Shown piece after piece: positions 26,404 through 35,008 of a DNA stretch of 64,000 nt. The translations under genes were made by a program, and so were the position numbers. This stretch comes from Portibacter marinus (GTDB taxonomy: Bacteria; Bacteroidota; Bacteroidia; Chitinophagales; Saprospiraceae): NCBI RefSeq assembly GCF_021533195.1, contig NZ_JAJNKB010000006.1:220854-284853 (forward strand), written 5' to 3'. Every line of letters begins with the position of its first letter. The stretch's first letter is position 1. The notes under the pieces are model-generated. The model saw nothing but the letters and a program-made list of their open reading frames with translations, was not told the origin of the DNA and ran no database searches.

Positions 26404-28326
26404 TCATTCTGTATTTAGACCTAAAAGCGCCAAAGTTACTTCAGGATCAGACTTCCTTCTTAATTTCCGCTCTAGTTTGTTGGTTTTCATATCCCTCAAG
26501 ACAATCATTCTGTCCTCAATCACCTTAAAGCGATCAGAGAAATCTGCAGAATTGTCACATGTCAGGTTATTTTGTATTTGTGTCAAAGTATAAGGAATGA
26601 CTACTTCTTCATAGGCATTAGTGATTCTGCGTTTGATATTTTCACTCATGATGGTAGAGGTGAAGGGGTTCCAAACGTCGTCCGTATACATTGCTCTTAT
26701 TTCTTTTTTTTGGACCGGTAGGGATCCTAATGACGTAACAAGCTTGGTTAGATCTTCATAACAAAGCTCCAGCGCTTTAGCCGTATTCAGCTTATTTTCA
26801 GAATCTTCCATGTTAGCGTAGGCGGTCAGCTTATTTTCAGCAAATTCTTGCACTGATGTCAATGTTGTCTTCACGTGATCTGACGCATTGGTTGAAACAG
26901 TATTGACGAGAGACTGAAAATTCTGAGCCTTGCGCACCAATAAAGCCTCTTCAGATACGATGGCTTTTTCCCGGATGGTTATCGAAGCTTTTTCACTTAG
27001 TTTTTGTCGAAGAAAATTTAAAGAAGCATAGGCATCTTCAATCAGATTCGTCAGGTCTGCAATCCGTACATTTTGTAAATTTGGATAGGAATGGGTACGT
27101 AGATTTTTTAAAGCACTATTCTCGAAAACCTGAAAGGGCAATCCTTCAGGAAATAGCTGGTTCCCTAATTTTTCTCGATTGATGTATTGGGTGATATTTT
27201 GATCGTCCATTCGTACCATCAGGGTCATGGGTTTCAGGATCTTTCTGTTAATCTGATCGGTTGCCTCAAAATAAGCGGCCGTTTCCCGATCAGATAACTT
27301 GGCAATGTTTAATTGAGAATTAGAAAGGATTCCAGTGGCAATCCTTACCGACTCTTCGGTCAAGGACACCAATTTTTCCAGCATTTCACGCTCTTTTTCT
27401 TCAAATGGATAAGTGGGAACTTTCACTTTATAGGCAGCCAATTTGATCCGCTGTTCTTCTCTTTTCAGAAGTGATTCCACACCATTTAATAAAGTTTCCT
27501 GAATATCAAGTAACTTAAAAATACCATTGTTCAAAGCTTGAACTGTATCCAATGAGGGAAATGAATTAGACAATACTGACAAAAAACGTTGGTCCATAGA
27601 GATTTCTTGCAGATCCAGCGATTCATCATTAAAAATGGGAACAATCACTACCCCTTCCTGATCATTATATTGAATAGATTTTAAAAGCCCATGATCGAAC
27701 GTCCATATCTCCTGAGGTTCAATGGCGTTGGGATTGAAAAGCGTCCACTCATCGTGGGCCATTCCATTTCGAAGGTAGCGGGTAACCAAAGAAGAATTCT
27801 GATGGTATATCTTGGCACTCAATTGAGGAATACCTTGATTGTAGGTTATTATGCTTCTAAAAATGGTATCGGTTACTTTAGAATCTAAAATCCGATATCG
27901 CGAAAGTTGCCATTCACCCTGAGGCAGACCATCTTCAAACTGTCCGATGATGTAATCTTCTTCTCCATTGAGCGTCGTGACATACTTGTAATCCACTAAT
28001 TTTGTATTGTTACTTGGTCTTAGATAGGTTTTTTTAAACTCCCATCGATCTGAAAGTTTATTTCCTTCATAGTGACCGCTCACTTCATATGCTGTCTGAC
28101 CCATTTGGGAATCTTCCTGTAAAGTTGAGCTGCTAAATTCAAAAGTGCCATTCTTGATGGTATCGCCATTGAAAAGCATAAACTCATACTTGGCCACACC
28201 TTTCTGATTTCCTAATCCATAAGGACCTTGGTAAGCTTCAACACTCTGGTTAAATCCTATGGATGTAATCAACAATGAAGGTAAAAAGATAAGAAGCCTT
28301 CTCAGTTTAGATGTAAATAACCTCAT
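26404..28326 (-). CDS. Secreted coiled-coil protein with MORN/YwqK-like N-terminal repeats
   Basis: 640 residues with a signal peptide (1 to about 26). The N-terminal part (about 30-220) has repeated glycine-turn strands such as YGLGNQKGVAKYEF, GHYEGNKLSDRWEFKK, GQFEDGLPQGEWQLSRY and LRNGMAHDEWTLFN, resembling YwqK/MORN-type repeats. The rest (about 240-640) is predicted to be long helices with heptad character (EEKEREMLEKLVSLTEESVRIA, LNFLRQKLSEKASITIREKAIVSEEALLVRKAQNF). I do not recognise a family. It is the first gene of an operon with DUF2490 and MORN genes and has an exact TAGCTTTG element 16 nt upstream. By shape it looks like a periplasmic scaffold. Confidence 0.65.
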   Translation of the reverse strand: MRLFTSKLRRLLIFLPSLLITSIGFNQSVEAYQGPYGLGNQKGVAKYEFMLFNGDTIKNGTFEFSSSTLQEDSQMGQTAYEVSGHYEGNKLSDRWEFKKTYLRPSNNTKLVDYKYVTTLNGEEDYIIGQFEDGLPQGEWQLSRYRILDSKVTDTIFRSIITYNQGIPQLSAKIYHQNSSLVTRYLRNGMAHDEWTLFNPNAIEPQEIWTFDHGLLKSIQYNDQEGVVIVPIFNDESLDLQEISMDQRFLSVLSNSFPSLDTVQALNNGIFKLLDIQETLLNGVESLLKREEQRIKLAAYKVKVPTYPFEEKEREMLEKLVSLTEESVRIATGILSNSQLNIAKLSDRETAAYFEATDQINRKILKPMTLMVRMDDQNITQYINREKLGNQLFPEGLPFQVFENSALKNLRTHSYPNLQNVRIADLTNLIEDAYASLNFLRQKLSEKASITIREKAIVSEEALLVRKAQNFQSLVNTVSTNASDHVKTTLTSVQEFAENKLTAYANMEDSENKLNTAKALELCYEDLTKLVTSLGSLPVQKKEIRAMYTDDVWNPFTSTIMSENIKRRITNAYEEVVIPYTLTQIQNNLTCDNSADFSDRFKVIEDRMIVLRDMKTNKLERKLRRKSDPEVTLALLGLNTE

Positions 28327-28342
28327 TTGAATGGTTCTGATG

Positions 28343-28350
28343 CAAAGCTA
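28343..28350 (-). promoter_or_regulatory. Bacteroidota -7 promoter element of the MORN/DUF2490 operon
   Basis: Minus-strand TAGCTTTG, an exact TAnnTTTG match 16 nt before the ATG at 28326. Confidence 0.55.
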
Positions 28351-28526
28351 TAAATAACAAGGCCAAAAAGACCGAAATAGCATTTAAAATTTACATTCTA
28401 ACCTTGACTGTTGTCAATTGTTCTTTAGCACCTCAAACATAGAGCAATTGGTAATTAGATCGTCGCGATGTCACTCATTTGTTTAAAAGCAAAATCACAA
28501 TCCTTAGGCTATATATTTTAATTGTC

Positions 28527-28534
28527 TATTTTTG
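28527..28534 (+). promoter_or_regulatory. Bacteroidota -7 promoter element of the SpoIIE-type phosphatase
   Basis: TATTTTTG, an exact TAnnTTTG match 19 nt before the ATG at 28554. It lies inside the longer open frame and so argues against the upstream start at 28479. Confidence 0.6.
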
Positions 28535-28553
28535 GTCAAGCATCCATCAGACT

Positions 28554-29780
28554 ATGAGTAGAGAATTAGCGATACTGGAAAAACTTGAAAAGGAACTGAG
28601 CCTCAAACAGCTACAGATAAAATCCCTATTGACCATCACCCAGGCCATTAATAAAAATGTAAGTACCGACGGTCTTTACAACATGTATAAATCTTTCCTG
28701 AGTTGGGAAATGGGTGTTCACAAAATGGTCTTATATGTGCTGGAAGATGATGAATGGCTATGTACTTCTCACATCAATATCGAGACGGAGTGGATTATTA
28801 ATGAACTGGCCCTGGTCATTCAAAATTACGACCGACTACACACCATTAAGGATGAAGATCCTGAAGTACTTCAGGCTTTCGATATCATTATACCGGTAAT
28901 GCATAAAGATCACGCCATAGCTTATGCTGTCATTGGAGGCATTAAAGATCAGGAGGATGTCTATAATAAAATACAATTCATTACCACCATTACCAATATT
29001 ATTGCCGTTGCCATCGAAAACAAAAGACTTTTCAAAAAGCAGATAAGGCAGGAGAGATTTAAAAAGGAGATCGAATTGGCAAGTGAGGTTCAGAAAATGC
29101 TGATTCCCGAAAAACTTCCGATCACTGATAAGTTTGAATTATCGAAGATTTATAAACCACACTTTAATGTGGGAGGTGATTACCTTGATTATATTAGTTT
29201 CGGTGCAGACAAATTCGCCTTTTGTATCGCGGATATTTCAGGAAAAGGAGTTGGAGCAGCATTGCTGATGGCTAATTTTCAAGCCATTATTCAAGGTTTG
29301 ATATTTCAGTACAGAGACCTTGAAACTTTCGTATTCGCTTTAAACCAATCTGTTTTTAGAATTACCAAAAGCGACAAGTATATCACTTTCTTTATCGCAG
29401 AAGTTGATGTAAAAGCCATGAAGTTAAGATATATTAATGCAGGCCATTATCCACCCTTCTTGTATCAAAATGGAAAAATGAGACGTTTAGATAAAGGTTG
29501 TACGATTATAGGAGCTTTTGAGAAATTGCCCCAGATCGAAGAAGAAGAACTTGACCTTGAACATAATAGTATGATTTTGAGTTTTACTGATGGTTTGGTG
29601 GATCTTAAAAATGAAATGGGAGACTACTTTGAGGATGATAAGATCAGCGGATTTTTGCAATCGCATGCACATGAGTCGGCAGAATCATTCAATAATCTCT
29701 TACTTTCGGAAATCAATACTTTTAAGGGAGCACAACCTTATCCTGATGACATCGCTATATTAACTTGTAAGGTGTTATGA
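28554..29780 (+). CDS. GAF-domain SpoIIE-family serine phosphatase
   Basis: 408 residues from the start chosen by the promoter at 28527-28534. A short N-terminal coiled coil (1-30) is followed by a GAF-like sensor (about 35-170) and a PP2C-type SpoIIE/RsbU phosphatase domain (about 185-408). Metal-binding motifs are visible in HFNVGGDYLDY, CIADISGKGVGAALLMA and SFTDGLVDLKNEMGDYF..DDIAILTCK. Such phosphatases dephosphorylate anti-sigma-factor antagonists in partner-switching pathways. No anti-sigma kinase or STAS protein is encoded next to it. The upstream frame from 28479 would add a spurious hydrophobic leader. Confidence 0.92.
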   Translation: MSRELAILEKLEKELSLKQLQIKSLLTITQAINKNVSTDGLYNMYKSFLSWEMGVHKMVLYVLEDDEWLCTSHINIETEWIINELALVIQNYDRLHTIKDEDPEVLQAFDIIIPVMHKDHAIAYAVIGGIKDQEDVYNKIQFITTITNIIAVAIENKRLFKKQIRQERFKKEIELASEVQKMLIPEKLPITDKFELSKIYKPHFNVGGDYLDYISFGADKFAFCIADISGKGVGAALLMANFQAIIQGLIFQYRDLETFVFALNQSVFRITKSDKYITFFIAEVDVKAMKLRYINAGHYPPFLYQNGKMRRLDKGCTIIGAFEKLPQIEEEELDLEHNSMILSFTDGLVDLKNEMGDYFEDDKISGFLQSHAHESAESFNNLLLSEINTFKGAQPYPDDIAILTCKVL

Positions 29781-29817
29781 TTTTTAGGAATGAAAATATT
29801 AATTTGAGCGCAGAAGA

Positions 29818-30690
29818 ATGAAGAACAGAACAACGGCGGCATTAATAGCACTTTTTTTGGGCATCTTTGGAGCCCACAAATTCTACTTGCGTGACTCCGG
29901 AGCAGGAATTTTCTATCTGATTCTTTTTATGGTGGGAAGCTCAATGAGATTGCCAATTACTGTGTTTTTGGGTTTTGTTGACGCCTTCGTACTTTTTACC
30001 ATGTCAGATGAAAGGTTTGACGCCAAGTATAATAAACAGTATGATAGCAGGGCAGATCGCAGAGATCAAAGAAGGAGCAACAGGTATGATTCGAGAGAAC
30101 AAAGAAGATATACAAGCGGAGGCAGCTACAGCAGCAGACGTCAGCAAGACAGCTATCCCGGAAGCAGGGAAAGCTACAGAAGGCCGACACCACAGGAAAA
30201 TAGGGTGAAAAGGCCAAGAGAGAATCCTTTTAAAAAGACAGGAGTCTCTAAGTATAAAGATTATGACATCGAAGGAGCAATAGAAGATTTCCAGAAAGGA
30301 TTAGAGCTGGATCCCAACGATATGGCTCTGCACTTTAATCTTGCCGCGGCATATTCGCTTACTGAGAAAACTGATCAATCATATTACCATCTGGCTAAAG
30401 CGGTCGAAAATGGGTTTAAAGATTTTGAAAAAATTAAGACCCACGACGATCTGGCATTTTTGCGAATACAAGAAGGGTTTGAGGCATTTCAGGAAAACGG
30501 ATATCGCCTTACATCGGATACATCCTCGCAAACTGTTGAAGAAATTCCAGACGTAGAAGAGTTGCCTGATCAAGTGATTAAGGACGACATTTTACTTTCA
30601 CAGCTTCAGAAATTATCTGAACTTAGAAATAAAGGTTTACTTTCAGAAAAAGAATATGTTGTAGAAAAGGAAAAATTAATGAGACGTTAA
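29818..30690 (+). CDS. TM2-TPR-SHOCT membrane protein
   Basis: 290 residues combining three modules. The TM2 domain (1-75) has two membrane helices and the turn GIFGAHKFYLRDSGAGIFYL. An Arg/Ser/Tyr-rich low-complexity linker (about 75-140) follows. A TPR-like region spans about 145-215 (YKDYDIEGAIEDFQKGLELDPNDMALHFNLAAAYSLTEKTDQSYYHLAKAVENG), and a C-terminal SHOCT segment about 262-288 (LQKLSELRNKGLLSEKEYVVEKEKLM). TM2 and SHOCT domains often occur together in envelope proteins of unknown function. The gene follows the phosphatase after 37 bp and precedes a CBS-domain gene. Confidence 0.85.
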   Translation: MKNRTTAALIALFLGIFGAHKFYLRDSGAGIFYLILFMVGSSMRLPITVFLGFVDAFVLFTMSDERFDAKYNKQYDSRADRRDQRRSNRYDSREQRRYTSGGSYSSRRQQDSYPGSRESYRRPTPQENRVKRPRENPFKKTGVSKYKDYDIEGAIEDFQKGLELDPNDMALHFNLAAAYSLTEKTDQSYYHLAKAVENGFKDFEKIKTHDDLAFLRIQEGFEAFQENGYRLTSDTSSQTVEEIPDVEELPDQVIKDDILLSQLQKLSELRNKGLLSEKEYVVEKEKLMRR

Positions 30691-30750
30691 ATAGTGTTAA
30701 TATATGTGCCAAGTGTCCTATAAATACGTCTTATAAAAAAAGATGAAGTA

Positions 30751-31410
30751 ATGATAGCCAATGAATTAATATCGCAAACAGTATCCTGCCTTAGGACTTC
30801 TGATTTAGGCGAGGAGGCTATCACCATGATGAATATCTTTCATGTAAAGCATCTTCCCATCGTTAATAATCAACAATTGTTAGGGGTCATTTCAGAAGAA
30901 GAAATCCTGAATAACGATCTGGATGAGGCAATAGGGTCTTACAATCTGACCATGCGAGAACCATTTGCCAAAGCTGAAGATCACATGTTCGAAGTCATGT
31001 CCATCATGGCTGAAAATAATCTGACTGTGATTCCGGTTGTAGATGATCAACAAGATTATATCGGACTCATAACGCAGGACGATTTGATTCAGTTTTACGC
31101 TAAGAGCTTCTCCTTCATGGAAAGCGGAAGTATCGTCGTATTGAATATTAGAAAGCGCGACTATTCGCTGGCTGAAATTTCCAGAATCATCGAAATGGAA
31201 AATGCGACCATTCTCAGTTCATTTTTGACCAATAGCCCGAATTCTGATGAAATACTGGTAACCCTCAAACTCAACGTGCAGGACATTAAGCACATCATTG
31301 CTACTCTGGAGCGTTATGGCTATATCATCAAAGCCACCTTTGCAGAAACAGAATACATTGATTCTTTAAAAGAAAGATTTGATTCTCTGATGCACTTTCT
31401 GAATGTTTAG
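30751..31410 (+). CDS. CBS-domain protein (AcuB-like)
   Basis: 219 residues: two CBS domains (about 1-58 and 65-120, with HVKHLPIVNNQQLLGVISEEEIL and NNLTVIPVVDDQQDYIGLITQDDLI). A C-terminal ACT-like segment follows (about 128-205, GSIVVLNIRKRDYSLAEISRIIEMENATILS). CBS pairs bind adenosyl nucleotides. The architecture matches AcuB-like proteins, whose targets are not firmly known outside Bacillus. The next gene, a POTRA-barrel protein, starts 52 bp later in the same direction, with nadK beyond. Confidence 0.9.
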   Translation: MIANELISQTVSCLRTSDLGEEAITMMNIFHVKHLPIVNNQQLLGVISEEEILNNDLDEAIGSYNLTMREPFAKAEDHMFEVMSIMAENNLTVIPVVDDQQDYIGLITQDDLIQFYAKSFSFMESGSIVVLNIRKRDYSLAEISRIIEMENATILSSFLTNSPNSDEILVTLKLNVQDIKHIIATLERYGYIIKATFAETEYIDSLKERFDSLMHFLNV

Positions 31411-31462
31411 AATACTTTCGCAACTAATTCTCCAGAAATAAGAACCCCGTTTCAAAGTGGTT

Positions 31463-32836
31463 ATGAAGACTTTTGGACTCATCGTTTTTATTTTTTTGTA
31501 TGTCAATGCTGCCATTGGCCAGACCATGGTTATTAACAGCATTAATATTGAAGGAAATAAACGAACAAGAAAAAAAGTCATACTTCGGGAATTGAATTTT
31601 AAAGTCGGTACCGTCATTGAAGACAGCTCGGACCTGGTAGCCATAGAAGACTTCAATGAAAAGCGTTTATTAAGTATTGGCTTGTTTAATGAGGTCGAAG
31701 TCAATATGAATGGCGGCGACGTGCAGATAACGGTCAACGAAAATTGGTACATATTTCCAAATCCCATTTTTGAGCTGGCCGATGACAACTTCAATTTTTG
31801 GTGGTTTGATCAGATGCGGGATCTTTCCAGGACCAACTACGGATTGCGTGCCGAACACGTCAATCTCACTGGAAACAGGGATAAATTGGTCATGACATTT
31901 CAACTCGGTTATCGCCGGAAATTAGAGCTTAACTATAGGTTTCCATTCCTTGATCGTGAAGGCAGATGGGGATCTGCTATCAATGCATTTTACGATGATC
32001 AAAGAGAGTTGCACTATAAAACTGTTGGCAATAAGCCTTTATTTACTCAGGTCAATGACGAAATTGTAAGAACAAGTTTCAGACTTGGTGGCGATATATC
32101 GCATCGTCCGAATATTTTCCTTATTCACAATTTTAGATTGGAATTTAGAAAAATAACGATTCATCCGGTCATTGCCCAGGAGTTCAATCCGGATTACTTC
32201 TTGGATGGCAAAACTGATACGCGGTATTTCTTATTGGATTATTTATTTGCCTTCGATCGTCGTGAGTTCAAGATCTTTCCAGAAAAAGGGGACTACATCA
32301 GATTGAATTTGAGAAAGGAAGGATTGTATGTATTCGATGAGGTAAACAATCTTTCCGCTGAATTAAAGTATGAAAGAAATTATAACTACCTGTCGAAACT
32401 AATCTATGGATATGAAGTCAAGGGAAAGTATCAATTGCTCAGAAATCAACTGGCCTTTGTATTTAATGAAGCCATTTCGGGTGCTGATGTCCTTCGCGGT
32501 TATGACCGATTCACCATTAACGGAAGCGATTATGTTTTTGCCAAAATGGACGTACACTATAAGTTGGTAAATCACACATTTGATATTAGTAATTGGTTGA
32601 AGTTGTCCCAATTCAACAAAATCAATCTCAAACTTTATCTCGGAATGGGTTTTGATACCGGGTATGTCAATGAGCGGTTCTACCTGGAATCAAATACTTT
32701 TAATAACAGATGGTTGTATGGATATGGTCCTACCTTCAGCATCATGTTTTACAATACCTATTTATTTCAAGTGGATTACAGTTGGAACCATTTAGGCCAG
32801 GGGAGTTTTGCTTTTAAAAATGCCATTTCATTCTAA
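31463..32836 (+). CDS. BamA/TamA-type POTRA and beta-barrel outer membrane protein
   Basis: 458 residues with a signal peptide (about 1-18). One POTRA domain follows (about 22-98: INSINIEGNKRTRKKVILRELNFKVG, then FNEKRLLSIGLFNEVEVNM), then an Omp85-type barrel of about 350 residues ending in a Phe (AFKNAISF). One POTRA is fewer than the five of canonical BamA, so this is a smaller family member, perhaps an insertase, lipid translocator or secretion partner. The frame opens at GTG 31457, but ATG 31463 fits the signal peptide. It follows the CBS gene and precedes nadK, which has its own promoter. Confidence 0.88.
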   Translation: MKTFGLIVFIFLYVNAAIGQTMVINSINIEGNKRTRKKVILRELNFKVGTVIEDSSDLVAIEDFNEKRLLSIGLFNEVEVNMNGGDVQITVNENWYIFPNPIFELADDNFNFWWFDQMRDLSRTNYGLRAEHVNLTGNRDKLVMTFQLGYRRKLELNYRFPFLDREGRWGSAINAFYDDQRELHYKTVGNKPLFTQVNDEIVRTSFRLGGDISHRPNIFLIHNFRLEFRKITIHPVIAQEFNPDYFLDGKTDTRYFLLDYLFAFDRREFKIFPEKGDYIRLNLRKEGLYVFDEVNNLSAELKYERNYNYLSKLIYGYEVKGKYQLLRNQLAFVFNEAISGADVLRGYDRFTINGSDYVFAKMDVHYKLVNHTFDISNWLKLSQFNKINLKLYLGMGFDTGYVNERFYLESNTFNNRWLYGYGPTFSIMFYNTYLFQVDYSWNHLGQGSFAFKNAISF

Positions 32837-32906
32837 AATCCACTGCATTTCAATGTTCGTGTGTCTGGTAGATGGATGATGGGGTAATAAAGAAATAAAA
32901 GATCGT

Positions 32907-32914
32907 TAACTTTG
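32907..32914 (+). promoter_or_regulatory. Bacteroidota -7 promoter element of nadK
   Basis: TAACTTTG, an exact TAnnTTTG match 22 nt before the ATG at 32937. Confidence 0.6.
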
Positions 32915-32936
32915 GACATCATATAACGGCAAGTTG

Positions 32937-33821
32937 ATGAACATATTACTATTCGGCAAAGGATTCAAGGAGGGTAACGAAGTATATCTGCATACCTTAA
33001 TGTCTATTTTAGAAAAGCGTGGTGTAAGGGTTTATGTCAATAAAAGTTATAAAGAATTACTTGAGCAGCAGGATGTCAAGTTTTGCATGGAGTGTGCTGC
33101 CATTGATTCAACAGAAGAATTGAAGAAAGCAAATGTAGATTTTGTTTTTACGCTGGGAGGGGATGGTACTATACTGACGGCCATCACTCTAATAAAGGAC
33201 TTAGGAATTCCAATATTGGGAATTAATTTAGGTCGTCTGGGTTTTCTTGCTATTATAGAGAAGAATAAGATTGAAAGAGCATTGGACAAGCTTTTTGATG
33301 GTCGCTTTACTATTGGAGAAAGAGTGATGCTTAAATTGAACGGAGCGGACGATCTTTTTGGAGATAAGAGTTTTGCATTGAACGATTTTACATTACATAA
33401 GCGAGATACTTCAGCCATGATTAAAATACATTCGTTTATCGATGGATCTTTCTTGAACTCCTATTGGGCGGATGGACTGATCGTTTCTACTCCCACAGGA
33501 TCCACAGGTTATTCTTTGAGTTGTGGTGGGCCGATCGTGTTTCCCTACTCTGGCAATTTTGTTATTACCCCTGTTGCGCCCCATGATTTAAATGTCAGAC
33601 CGGTGGTGCTTTCGGACAACAGGGAATTAAGTTTTATCATAGAAGGAAGAGGTGAGAATTTTCTCTGCACGTTGGATTCCCGATTCGAAGTGATTACCTC
33701 AGATCATAAGCTTTCGGTCCGGAAATGTGATTTTCGAGCCAAACTTGTGCAATTAGAAGGAGTCAGTTTCCAGGAAACGATTCACAATAAATTGTTTTGG
33801 GGTAAGGATTCCCGCAATTAA
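32937..33821 (+). CDS. nadK: NAD kinase
   Basis: NadK phosphorylates NAD to NADP in the cytoplasm. The 294 residues show the catalytic GGDGT motif (about 74-78, in FTLGGDGTILTA), the conserved NLGRLGFLA, and the glycine/serine-rich substrate region DGLIVSTPTGSTGYSLSCGGPIV (about 177-199). Length and motifs are ordinary. An upstream TTG could start one codon earlier, but ATG 32937 fits the promoter at 32907-32914. Two tandem copies of an interspersed repeat lie just after the gene. Confidence 0.97.
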   Translation: MNILLFGKGFKEGNEVYLHTLMSILEKRGVRVYVNKSYKELLEQQDVKFCMECAAIDSTEELKKANVDFVFTLGGDGTILTAITLIKDLGIPILGINLGRLGFLAIIEKNKIERALDKLFDGRFTIGERVMLKLNGADDLFGDKSFALNDFTLHKRDTSAMIKIHSFIDGSFLNSYWADGLIVSTPTGSTGYSLSCGGPIVFPYSGNFVITPVAPHDLNVRPVVLSDNRELSFIIEGRGENFLCTLDSRFEVITSDHKLSVRKCDFRAKLVQLEGVSFQETIHNKLFWGKDSRN

Positions 33822-33876
33822 TCGGTGAATATGGTCGACTAGCTTCATAAAAGCCACAAAACATTTTAGGACCATA

Positions 33877-33952
33877 AAGCTATCAGATAGCAGATTTAGG
33901 CTTGATTCAGTATTTCCCTCGGTACTTGCAAATTCCATTTTCAAGCTATCAG
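33877..33952 (+). repeat. Interspersed repeat, copy 2 (first of a tandem pair, 76-bp period)
   Basis: It begins AAGCTATCAGATAGCAGATTTA and continues through CTTGATTCAGTATTTCCCTC and ACTTGCAAATTCC. It matches copy 1 at 13015-13083 in the opposite orientation and is directly followed by copy 3. Confidence 0.8.
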
Positions 33953-33998
33953 ATAGCAGATTTACTCTTGATTTAGCACTTGCAAATTTGATTTGCAT
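33953..33998 (+). repeat. Interspersed repeat, copy 3 (second of the tandem pair, truncated)
   Basis: It repeats AAGCTATCAGATAGCAGATTTA exactly and then ACTCTTGATT, before diverging after GCACTTGCAAATTTG. The ACTCTTGATT form matches copy 1 better than copy 2, so the three copies are related but not simple duplicates. Confidence 0.75.
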
Positions 33999-34097
33999 GC
34001 GTTCGCGTTTCTAACAACCCACCTCCACATCATTTTTTAAAATTTTCTTTATAATCTTGATTGTCTTTCAAAACAAATCTGATTAACTTGAGGTTGT

Positions 34098-34105
34098 TAA
34101 ATTTG
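34098..34105 (+). promoter_or_regulatory. Bacteroidota -7 promoter element
   Basis: TAAATTTG, an exact TAnnTTTG match 21 nt before the ATG at 34127. It lies within the longer frame that opens at 34061, so the shorter start is preferred. Confidence 0.55.
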
Positions 34106-34126
34106 AGCTTTAATCAAATTAAGAAA

Positions 34127-34798
34127 ATGTCTGCCATTAATTCTACATATCACGCCGATGTGGTCTTAGGCTTCAGAGAAATACCGGAGAAAAACTATTC
34201 ACGGCAGATCTACTTTATTGAGAAACACAGAGATATCGTGGAGAATATGGATACCGATTTCAGGATCGATCTTCTCGATAAATACAACAATGCCCTGTTC
34301 GAAATTGGGCACTACAGAAAATGTCTGGATCACATAGACCTTTTGATCTTTGATGTAATGAGCGAGAATTTCATTAGAACAGAAGAGGATCTGTTTTGCA
34401 CACTTTTGAAAAGAAAATCTTACGCGCTCTTTAATGTCGGTGAATATCAAAAAGCTCAGTATGTGGCTAGTGAGTTAATGAAAATAAAGCCCGATATCCA
34501 AGAACCAAATTTAATCATGACCAACTGTGGATATCGGATCATCAAAGAGAAAACCAGAAGCTTAAGAGCATTTGCCATTATGTTGCTCATTTTCGGAGTC
34601 ACCATCACTTGTTTTGACCTATTGGTCATTCAGAATTTTTATCCGGAGCAAATGGTCAAAATGGGTTGGCTGAGAGGCATTACAATCGGCGGAGCGGCAC
34701 TACTCATCATAGCTCTTGAAGTGTATGCCTTTCTCAGTGGACGTAAAGGTGCAAGAAAAGTATTGCAAGAGAGCCTGATGAAGAGAAGCCAAGTTTGA
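34127..34798 (+). CDS. TPR-like protein with two C-terminal membrane helices
   Basis: 223 residues from the start supported by the promoter at 34098-34105. The N-terminal 140 residues are helical repeats of TPR character (LLDKYNNALFEIGHYRKCLDHIDLL, then LLKRKSYALFNVGEYQKAQYVASELMKIKPD). Two membrane helices follow (about 147-168 and 180-200), and a short basic tail faces the cytoplasm. The helical part should be cytoplasmic with the hairpin in the inner membrane. I do not recognise a family. It lies between nadK and secA, with a regulatory region of 210 bp after it. Confidence 0.65.
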   Translation: MSAINSTYHADVVLGFREIPEKNYSRQIYFIEKHRDIVENMDTDFRIDLLDKYNNALFEIGHYRKCLDHIDLLIFDVMSENFIRTEEDLFCTLLKRKSYALFNVGEYQKAQYVASELMKIKPDIQEPNLIMTNCGYRIIKEKTRSLRAFAIMLLIFGVTITCFDLLVIQNFYPEQMVKMGWLRGITIGGAALLIIALEVYAFLSGRKGARKVLQESLMKRSQV

Positions 34799-34850
34799 CG
34801 CAATGCTTTCTTTATAGCGACAGATTTGCTTACTATTTTAAGTCATTATG

Positions 34851-34863
34851 CCAATTTGGCACA
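34851..34863. promoter_or_regulatory. Perfect dyad upstream of secA
   Basis: TGCCAA-T-TTGGCA is a perfect inverted repeat 22 bp before the sigma-54-like site and 146 bp before secA. It could be an operator or activator site. A wider TAAGT/ACTTA pair surrounds it. Confidence 0.4.
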
Positions 34864-34885
34864 TATTTTACTTAAAGGCTGCTTG

Positions 34886-34900
34886 GTACAACTTTCGCAG
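34886..34900 (+). promoter_or_regulatory. Sigma-54-like -24/-12 site upstream of secA
   Basis: TGGTACAACTTTCGC has the obligatory GG-N10-GC spacing and resembles TGGCAC-N5-TTGC with two differences. It predicts a start point near 34912, about 97 nt before secA. A second, ordinary -7 element lies at 34981-34988. Confidence 0.35.
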
Positions 34901-34980
34901 CTATTAATAACGTTATATTGTTGACCGCTTACGAAAAGCAAATAAACCAGCCCAGCTGCTAAAACTTTGTAGGCATTCAA

Positions 34981-34988
34981 TATCTTTG
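34981..34988 (+). promoter_or_regulatory. Bacteroidota -7 promoter element of secA
   Basis: TATCTTTG, an exact TAnnTTTG match 20 nt before the secA ATG at 35009. Confidence 0.6.
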
Positions 34989-35008
34989 CAGCATAATAAA
35001 TAGAGACG

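Noticed and set aside
34061..34126. Longer start for the TPR membrane protein
   Set aside because: The added residues overlap an exact TAAATTTG promoter element and add nothing recognisable.
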